A DNA stretch of 40,545 bases from an uncultured Bacteroidales bacterium (GTDB taxonomy: Bacteria > Bacteroidota > Bacteroidia > Bacteroidales > FEN-979), in assembly GCA_903916595.1 (NCBI GenBank), contig CAIWXI010000146.1, positions 1-40,545 of the forward strand. The letters run 5' to 3'. The first letter of the stretch is position 1. Every line of letters begins with the position of its first letter. The position numbers and the translations under genes are program-made. The notes beneath the pieces were generated by a model that was given only the letters and a program-made list of their open reading frames with translations, ran no database searches and had not been told where the DNA came from. Shown here one piece after another: positions 36,043 through 40,545 of the stretch.

Positions 36043-36567
36043 TTACTCCGGTTTTTCCGATAGTGTCTTTACAATTCCCGAAAGTATGTTGCCTCCTGAT
36101 GAAAGTGCAGACATAACATTGTGCATCGGTGACTGCAGTAACAGAATCAGGTCACCGATAAGTTCGTTCTTCGACTTGATGTTGATTAATGCATCCAGCT
36201 GGTCATCGCCGAGATAGATAGACTCTTCCACGAATGCTCCTTTAAGAATGGGCTTCTTGGCTGTTTTGCGGAATTCCTTGATCAGTTTAGCCGGATCGGT
36301 ATTCACTTCCGAAAAAAGAATGGAAGTGGAACCAACAAGCAAAGGGTATAAGGCCTCAAAATCGGTCTTACCTGTGCGTTCCATGGCTTTTTTAAGCAAA
36401 GAATTCTTTACAACCTGAAGGGTTACATTCCGTTTAAAGCAAAGCCTTCTCAGTTTGCTGGTACTATCGGCATTCAGAGTGCCGATATCAGCAATATAAA
36501 AGGAGTTCGCGTGGTTGAGCTGCTCCACCAGGGTTTCAATCATCTGGTTTTTTTCTTCTTTTTTCAT
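36043..36567 (-). CDS. rplJ: 50S ribosomal protein L10
   Basis: 174 residues. KKEEKNQMIETLVEQLNHANSFYIADIGTLN..., LRRLCFKRNVTLQVVKNSLLKKAM and LLVGSTSILFSEVNTDPAKLIKEF are characteristic. The C-terminal helices bind L7/L12 dimers. Only 29 bp separate it from rplA, too short for a classical L10 leader, so the autoregulatory RNA would have to overlap rplA or be absent. Confidence 0.97.
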   Translation of the reverse strand: MKKEEKNQMIETLVEQLNHANSFYIADIGTLNADSTSKLRRLCFKRNVTLQVVKNSLLKKAMERTGKTDFEALYPLLVGSTSILFSEVNTDPAKLIKEFRKTAKKPILKGAFVEESIYLGDDQLDALINIKSKNELIGDLILLLQSPMHNVMSALSSGGNILSGIVKTLSEKPE

Positions 36568-36596
36568 GTTGTTACGAGCTCAGTAAAAATGAGTAA

Positions 36597-37292
36597 TTAA
36601 GCGGATACTGACTTTGGGTCAATCTGAATGCCGGGGCTCATGGTACCTGAAAGATAAACGCTCTTTACATAGGTTCCTTTAGCCGAAGAAGGTTTCAGTT
36701 TGATCACGGTATTGATAAGAGTCTCGGCATTTTCCACGATTTTTTCCAGGTCAAAGGAAGCTTTGGCCACGGAAGAATGGATAATACCCGACTTATCGAC
36801 CTTGAAGTCAATCTTACCGGCCTTTACATCTCTGACGGCTTTACCAATTTCCATGGTAACGGTCCCTGTCTTGGGGTTCGGCATCAGTCCGCGGGGTCCG
36901 AGAATCTTTCCGAGCGCACCAACCTTAGCCATGACACTGGGCATGGTGATGATCACATCAACATCAGTCCAGCCGCCTTTGATTTTTTCTACGTATTCAT
37001 CAAGTCCTACATGGTCGGCTCCTGCTGCACGTGCTTCTTCCTCCTTGTCGGGAGTACAAAGTACGAGAGTACGAACCACCTTGCCGGTTCCGTGAGGAAG
37101 CGTCACGATTCCGCGAACCATCTGATTGGCCTTGCGGGGGTCAACCCCAAGGCGTATATCAAGATCAATGGATGAATCAAATTTTGTGCTGACGATCTCT
37201 TTGAGAATACGTGCAGCATCGGTGAGTGAATAAACGGCGTTCTTATCAAATTTGGATAAGGCAACCTTCCTCTTTTTTGTCAGCTTTATCAT
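36597..37292 (-). CDS. rplA: 50S ribosomal protein L1
   Basis: 231 residues. [42 protein letters not shown] and the closing [16 protein letters not shown] are diagnostic. L1 binds the 23S rRNA stalk and in many bacteria represses rplK-rplA translation. It starts 55 bp after rplK. Confidence 0.98.
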   Translation of the reverse strand: MIKLTKKRKVALSKFDKNAVYSLTDAARILKEIVSTKFDSSIDLDIRLGVDPRKANQMVRGIVTLPHGTGKVVRTLVLCTPDKEEEARAAGADHVGLDEYVEKIKGGWTDVDVIITMPSVMAKVGALGKILGPRGLMPNPKTGTVTMEIGKAVRDVKAGKIDFKVDKSGIIHSSVAKASFDLEKIVENAETLINTVIKLKPSSAKGTYVKSVYLSGTMSPGIQIDPKSVSA

Positions 37293-37347
37293 TTGCTTTT
37301 ATTTAATTAATGTATGAGGTGTATACAATTTTAATCCGGTTGCATGA

Positions 37348-37791
37348 TTAACGTTTGAACGGGGTCTCACCGGTAAGGGTGATTCCCATGGAACGTGCTG
37401 TTCCGGCTACCATTCTCATAGCCGACTCAAGGGTGAAAGCATTCAGATCGGGCATTTTATCTTCCGCGATCTTTTTCACCTGGTCCCAGGAGACTGCAGC
37501 TACCTTGTTCCTGTTGGGTTCGGGAGAACCTTTGGGGAGTTTGGTTGCTTCAAGCAGCTGGACAGCCACCGGAGGGGTTTTCAGAATGAAGTCAAACGAC
37601 TTGTCCTTGTATACAGTAATGATCACCGGGATTAGCTTTCCGCCTTTATCCTGAGTACGGGCGTTAAACTGCTTACAAAATTCCATGATATTCACACCCT
37701 TGGAACCAAGTGCCGGCCCAACCGGAGGTGATGGATTCGCAGCTCCGCCTTTGATCTGCAACTTAATAATACCACTAACTTCTTTTGCCAT
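37348..37791 (-). CDS. rplK: 50S ribosomal protein L11
   Basis: 147 residues. [31 protein letters not shown] and the C-terminal [10 protein letters not shown] are diagnostic. L11 binds 23S rRNA at the GTPase centre. It follows nusG by 16 bp. Confidence 0.98.
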   Translation of the reverse strand: MAKEVSGIIKLQIKGGAANPSPPVGPALGSKGVNIMEFCKQFNARTQDKGGKLIPVIITVYKDKSFDFILKTPPVAVQLLEATKLPKGSPEPNRNKVAAVSWDQVKKIAEDKMPDLNAFTLESAMRMVAGTARSMGITLTGETPFKR

Positions 37792-37807
37792 TTTAATAAT
37801 ATTAATT

Positions 37808-38350
37808 CTATTCTTTTTGTACTTGCATGAAACTCAACTCGAGCGGCGTTTTACGGCCGAATATTTTAACCATGACCTTCAGCTTTTTCTTTTCTTCGTT
37901 GATCTCTTCAATCACACCGCTGAAGCTGTTGAAAGGACCGTCGATGACAGTCACTGTTTCTCCGATAATGAACGGAATATTAACGTCTTCTCCCTGTTCC
38001 GACAGTTCATCAAATTTTCCCAGCAGGCGTTTCACTTCGGAAGGACGCAGTGGATGAGCTTCGCCTTTTGCTCCAAGAAAACCGAGGACTCCTGGTATGT
38101 TTCTGATAATATGGGGTATTTCTCCGGTCAGGACTGCTTCGACAAGAACATAGCCGGGAAAGAAATTCCGTTCCTTGCTCACTTTTTTGCCATTCCGGAT
38201 CATGTAAACTTTTTCCATAGGGATCAGCACCTGCGAAATGTAATCCTGCAGCTTCAGGTTGGAAATTTCATTTTCCAGAATCTGCTTGACTTTTTTCTCG
38301 TTACCGCTGATAGCGCGGACGACATACCATTTTTTTACACTTTCACTCAT
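37808..38350 (-). CDS. nusG: Transcription termination/antitermination protein NusG
   Basis: 180 residues. The NGN domain ([22 protein letters not shown]..., [10 protein letters not shown]) is followed by a KOW domain ([25 protein letters not shown]). NusG stabilises elongation and links RNA polymerase to Rho or ribosomes. It lies between secE and rplK, the standard order. Confidence 0.97.
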   Translation of the reverse strand: MSESVKKWYVVRAISGNEKKVKQILENEISNLKLQDYISQVLIPMEKVYMIRNGKKVSKERNFFPGYVLVEAVLTGEIPHIIRNIPGVLGFLGAKGEAHPLRPSEVKRLLGKFDELSEQGEDVNIPFIIGETVTVIDGPFNSFSGVIEEINEEKKKLKVMVKIFGRKTPLELSFMQVQKE

Positions 38351-38407
38351 GTCCGTACTGATAAATTTTCCTTTAGAAATCCTGGAAAAGTTCAGATCTT
38401 ATCCGAT

Positions 38408-38605
38408 CTAAAAAAGTTTGTAAAACTGAAGAAGGACATTCCGAAATACTTCATCCATTGCAAAAACGATGATCGCAATAATGAGAGTAGCTACTGAAAC
38501 CACGATGGCGCTGCTCTGGAGTTCTGCCCAAGCAGGCCAGCTCACTTTGTGCATCAGCTCATCATAGCTTTCGCTGATATAATTGATTACTTTGTTCTTT
38601 GCCAT
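38408..38605 (-). CDS. secE: Preprotein translocase subunit SecE
   Basis: 65 residues from ATG 38605 (MAKNKVINYISESYDELMHKVSWPAWAELQSSA); an in-frame ATG at 38623 would overlap the tRNA and is rejected. One membrane helix (about 36-56, VVSVATLIIAIIVFAMDEVF). The short single-helix form is the common one. SecE clamps SecY in the general secretion channel. Confidence 0.95.
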   Translation of the reverse strand: MAKNKVINYISESYDELMHKVSWPAWAELQSSAIVVSVATLIIAIIVFAMDEVFRNVLLQFYKLF

Positions 38606-38620
38606 TGATTTTCTGATTTG

Positions 38621-38693
38621 CACGGGTGGTAGGAATCGAACCCACAGCCTACGGTTTTGGAGACCGCCACTCTACCAGTTGAGCTACACCCGT
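38621..38693 (-). tRNA. tRNA-Trp(CCA)
   Basis: 73 nt. Acceptor ACGGGTG pairs with CACCCGT, discriminator G; loop CTCCAAA gives anticodon CCA. It lies between tuf and secE, the widely conserved place, and ends 15 bp before secE, so it must be cut out of the mRNA. Confidence 0.96.
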
Positions 38694-38722
38694 GTGTAAT
38701 TTATAATTACAGGTATATGGCA

Positions 38723-38752
38723 GGGGCAGGGACCTGGCATGATCCCTGCTCC
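38723..38752 (-). other. Hairpin between tuf and tRNA-Trp
   Basis: Minus-strand GGAGCAGGGA and TCCCTGCCCC pair over 10 bp (one G-U) around a 10-base loop, 13 bp after the tuf stop. No T tract follows; it may protect the tuf 3' end after tRNA processing. Confidence 0.45.
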
Positions 38753-38765
38753 AAAACCATATTGT

Positions 38766-39953
38766 TTAGTCGAGAATTTCTGTAACCTGACCAGCACCAA
38801 CGGTACGTCCACCTTCGCGGATTGCGAAACGGAGGCCTTTGCTCATGGCGATTTCAGAGATCAGATCAACCAGAATAGTGATATTATCACCGGGCATACA
38901 CATTTCAACGCCTTCGGGCAGATGAATTTCACCGGTAACATCGGTTGTACGGAAGTAGAACTGTGGGCGATACTTATTATGGAACGGGGTATGACGTCCA
39001 CCTTCCTGAGTCTTCAGTACGTAGATTTCTGCCTTGAATTTTTTGTGCGGAGTAATAGAACCGGGTTTGGCAATAACCATACCGCGACGGATGGAATCCT
39101 TATCGACACCACGAAGTAAGAGACCGGCGTTATCGCCAGCTTCACCACGATCGAGGATCTTGCGGAACATTTCCACACCGGTAACCACGCTCTTCATTTT
39201 CTCGGCACCCATACCAATAATTTCAACGGGGTCTCCGGTATTGATAACACCAGTTTCGATACGACCCGTTGCCACGGTACCACGGCCGGTGATAGAGAAA
39301 ACATCTTCCACGGGCATGAGGAAAGGCTTGTCAATGTCGCGGACTGGCAGCGGGATATAGGAATCAACTGCATCCATCAGCTCCATGATCTTATCAACCC
39401 ACTTCGGCTCTTTATTGAGACCACCGAGTGCGGAACCCTGGATAACAGGAGCACTGGCGCCATCAAAACCGTAGAAGGTAAGCAGTTCACGGATTTCCAT
39501 CTCAACAATCTCGAGAAGTTCCGGATCATCAACGCTATCGCATTTGTTCATAAAAACTACCAGCTTGGGAACGCCAACCTGACGGGCGAGAAGAATATGC
39601 TCGCGGGTCTGAGGCATAGGACCATCTGTTGCAGCAACAACAATGATTGCACCGTCCATCTGGGCAGCGCCGGTAACCATGTTCTTGATGTAGTCGGCAT
39701 GACCCGGACAGTCTACGTGAGCATAGTGACGGTTAGCCGTCTGATACTCAATATGAGCAGTATTTATCGTAATACCACGGGCTTTCTCTTCCGGAGCATT
39801 GTCGATAGAATCAAACGACCTGAACACGGATAATCCCTTATCCGCGAGAACGAGCGTAATCGCTGCCGTTAAGGTCGTCTTACCATGGTCAATGTGGCCG
39901 ATTGTGCCTACGTTGACGTGAGGTTTGTTGCGTTCAAATTTTTCTTTTGCCAT
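38766..39953 (-). CDS. tuf: Elongation factor Tu
   Basis: 395 residues. G1 [10 protein letters not shown] (18-27), G3 [10 protein letters not shown]4 NKCD, then domains 2 and 3 ending [14 protein letters not shown]. It delivers aminoacyl-tRNA to the ribosome. It follows tRNA-Thr(GGT) in the run; 50 bp separates them. Confidence 0.98.
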   Translation of the reverse strand: MAKEKFERNKPHVNVGTIGHIDHGKTTLTAAITLVLADKGLSVFRSFDSIDNAPEEKARGITINTAHIEYQTANRHYAHVDCPGHADYIKNMVTGAAQMDGAIIVVAATDGPMPQTREHILLARQVGVPKLVVFMNKCDSVDDPELLEIVEMEIRELLTFYGFDGASAPVIQGSALGGLNKEPKWVDKIMELMDAVDSYIPLPVRDIDKPFLMPVEDVFSITGRGTVATGRIETGVINTGDPVEIIGMGAEKMKSVVTGVEMFRKILDRGEAGDNAGLLLRGVDKDSIRRGMVIAKPGSITPHKKFKAEIYVLKTQEGGRHTPFHNKYRPQFYFRTTDVTGEIHLPEGVEMCMPGDNITILVDLISEIAMSKGLRFAIREGGRTVGAGQVTEILD

Positions 39954-40003
39954 ATACCTAAAATTGATTAATTGAATTTAATTTTCCTTTCATTCTCAAA
40001 CTG

Positions 40004-40075
40004 AGCCTTTGAGCAGAATTGAACTGCTGACCCCTTCCTTACCAAGGAAGTGCTCTACCCCTGAGCTACAAAGGC
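40004..40075 (-). tRNA. tRNA-Thr(GGT)
   Basis: 72 nt. Acceptor GCCTTTG/CAAAGGC, discriminator T; anticodon stem CTTCC/GGAAG encloses TTGGTAA with anticodon GGT. Fourth tRNA of the operon, directly before tuf. Confidence 0.95.
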
Positions 40076-40087
40076 TAAAAAATTATG

Positions 40088-40160
40088 AGCGGAAGACGGG
40101 GCTCGAACCCGCCACCTGAAGCTTGGAAGGCTTCCGCTCTACCAAATGAGCTACTTCCGC
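40088..40160 (-). tRNA. tRNA-Gly(TCC)
   Basis: 73 nt. Acceptor GCGGAAG/CTTCCGC, discriminator T; stem GAAGC/GCTTC encloses loop CTTCCAA with anticodon TCC. Confidence 0.96.
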
Positions 40161-40164
40161 AATT

Positions 40165-40237
40165 TAAATGGTGAAATTGTGAAATAGCCAAATGGTGAAA
40201 ATTTTCTATTTCACCATTTCACCATTTCACCATTTCC
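40165..40237. repeat. Palindromic CACCATTT repeat inside the tRNA operon
   Basis: Left half carries GGTGAAATTGTGAAATAG and AAATGGTGAAAA; right half TATTTCACCATTTCACC continuing as CACCATTT units to 40237. The halves can pair into a long, imperfect, AT-rich hairpin. It separates tRNA-Gly from tRNA-Tyr by 82 bp, against about 12-24 bp between the other neighbours. Confidence 0.8.
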
Positions 40238-40242
40238 ATCTG

Positions 40243-40324
40243 TGGGGGGAGGAGGATTCGAACCTCCGAAGGCTGCGCCAACAGATTTACAGTCTGCCCC
40301 ATTTGACCGCTCTGGTATCCCCCC
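40243..40324 (-). tRNA. tRNA-Tyr(GTA)
   Basis: 82 nt with the long variable arm. Acceptor GGGGGGA/TCCCCCC, discriminator A; stem CAGA/TCTG encloses CTGTAAA with anticodon GTA. Confidence 0.95.
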
Positions 40325-40347
40325 TATTAGCCTTTACAACAGGTTTG

Positions 40348-40420
40348 AGCCGATGGACGGACTCGAACCGCCGACCTGCTGATTACAAATCAGCAGCTCT
40401 ACCAACTGAGCTACATCGGC
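40348..40420 (-). tRNA. tRNA-Thr(TGT)
   Basis: 73 nt. Acceptor GCCGATG/CATCGGC, discriminator T; stem GCTGA/TCAGC encloses TTTGTAA with anticodon TGT. First gene of the operon. Confidence 0.96.
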
Positions 40421-40448
40421 ATTAAGGATTTTGATGGATTGAGCTCTT

Positions 40449-40463
40449 CCGCGCCTGTCGCGG
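40449..40463 (-). other. Leader hairpin before the tRNA-tuf operon
   Basis: CCGCG, five-base loop, CGCGG lies in the leader between the promoter (40515-40545) and the first tRNA (40420). It could guide 5' processing. The remaining bases up to the window edge hold no gene. Confidence 0.35.
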
Positions 40464-40514
40464 ATTTTAAAACTATTCAGGACGTCAAAAAACGATCTCT
40501 TATAAAAAGGACTG

Positions 40515-40545
40515 CAAAAGTATGTACATTTTCAATACCATGCAA
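40515..40545 (-). promoter_or_regulatory. Promoter of the tRNA-tuf-secE-rpoBC operon
   Basis: Minus-strand TACTTTTG (40515-40522) is an exact TAnnTTTG box; 20 bp upstream TTG (40543-40545) touches the window edge, where one more T would complete TTTG. It lies 95 bp before tRNA-Thr(TGT) and can drive the whole leftward run. Confidence 0.7.

Noticed and set aside
37685-38497. 270-codon plus-strand ORF
   Set aside because: Antisense shadow of rplK, nusG and secE, without family similarity.

Overview
The window reads as a stretch of a Bacteroidota (Bacteroidetes) chromosome, most likely from the Bacteroidales/Marinilabiliales side of the phylum. Evidence: a protein with a type IX secretion sorting domain, an Fsmp (Fibrobacter paralogous) lipoprotein, DUF2851, DUF3467 and DUF2520 families typical of the phylum, LPS genes (lpxB, kdsC), and several good matches to the Bacteroidota housekeeping promoter (TTTG, 19-20 bp gap, TAnnTTTG). 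The species cannot be told from this sequence. Nothing here looks like phage, plasmid, IS element or CRISPR.

Layout, left to right. (1) 1-6.7 kb: a partial 57-residue-repeat protein, a LolD-type ABC ATPase, divergent sucC, then a glycosyltransferase translationally coupled to an S41 (CtpA-like) protease. (2) 6.8-9.5 kb: a rhomboid protease convergent with a DUF2851-HhH gene pair. (3) 9.6-12.1 kb: a promoter driving a small coiled-coil protein and ZapA, then a strong 6S RNA candidate, then RNase Y. (4) 12.2-18.8 kb: secreted and surface proteins (LolA-like, BNR-repeat, Fsmp lipoprotein, DUF1566, T9SS-CTD) and a 36-residue basic protein. (5) 18.8-27 kb: tRNA-Asp with its own promoter, then a long leftward run with tight overlaps: DUF2520, kdsC, UbiA-like prenyltransferase, maf, surE, lpxB, a TPR protein and comEC. 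(6) 27-40.5 kb: the core information-processing operon read leftward from a promoter at the right edge: tRNA-Thr(TGT), tRNA-Tyr, tRNA-Gly, tRNA-Thr(GGT), tuf, tRNA-Trp, secE, nusG, rplK, rplA, rplJ, rplL, rpoB, rpoC, DUF3467.

Functionally the window is dominated by housekeeping: transcription and translation machinery, RNA decay (rny), RNA polymerase regulation (6S RNA), cell division (zapA), lipid A/Kdo and envelope biogenesis (lpxB, kdsC, lolD), and the TCA cycle (sucC). I see no convincing new defence or mobile system. The most unusual material is non-coding: an 8-bp repeat family (CACCATTT type) that recurs at gene 3' ends, supplies stop codons and has inserted as a palindrome inside the tRNA operon; a second inverted repeat plus G-rich heptamers just upstream of the DUF2851 start; and the zapA-6S-rny locus with an uncharacterised ZapA-linked coiled-coil protein.
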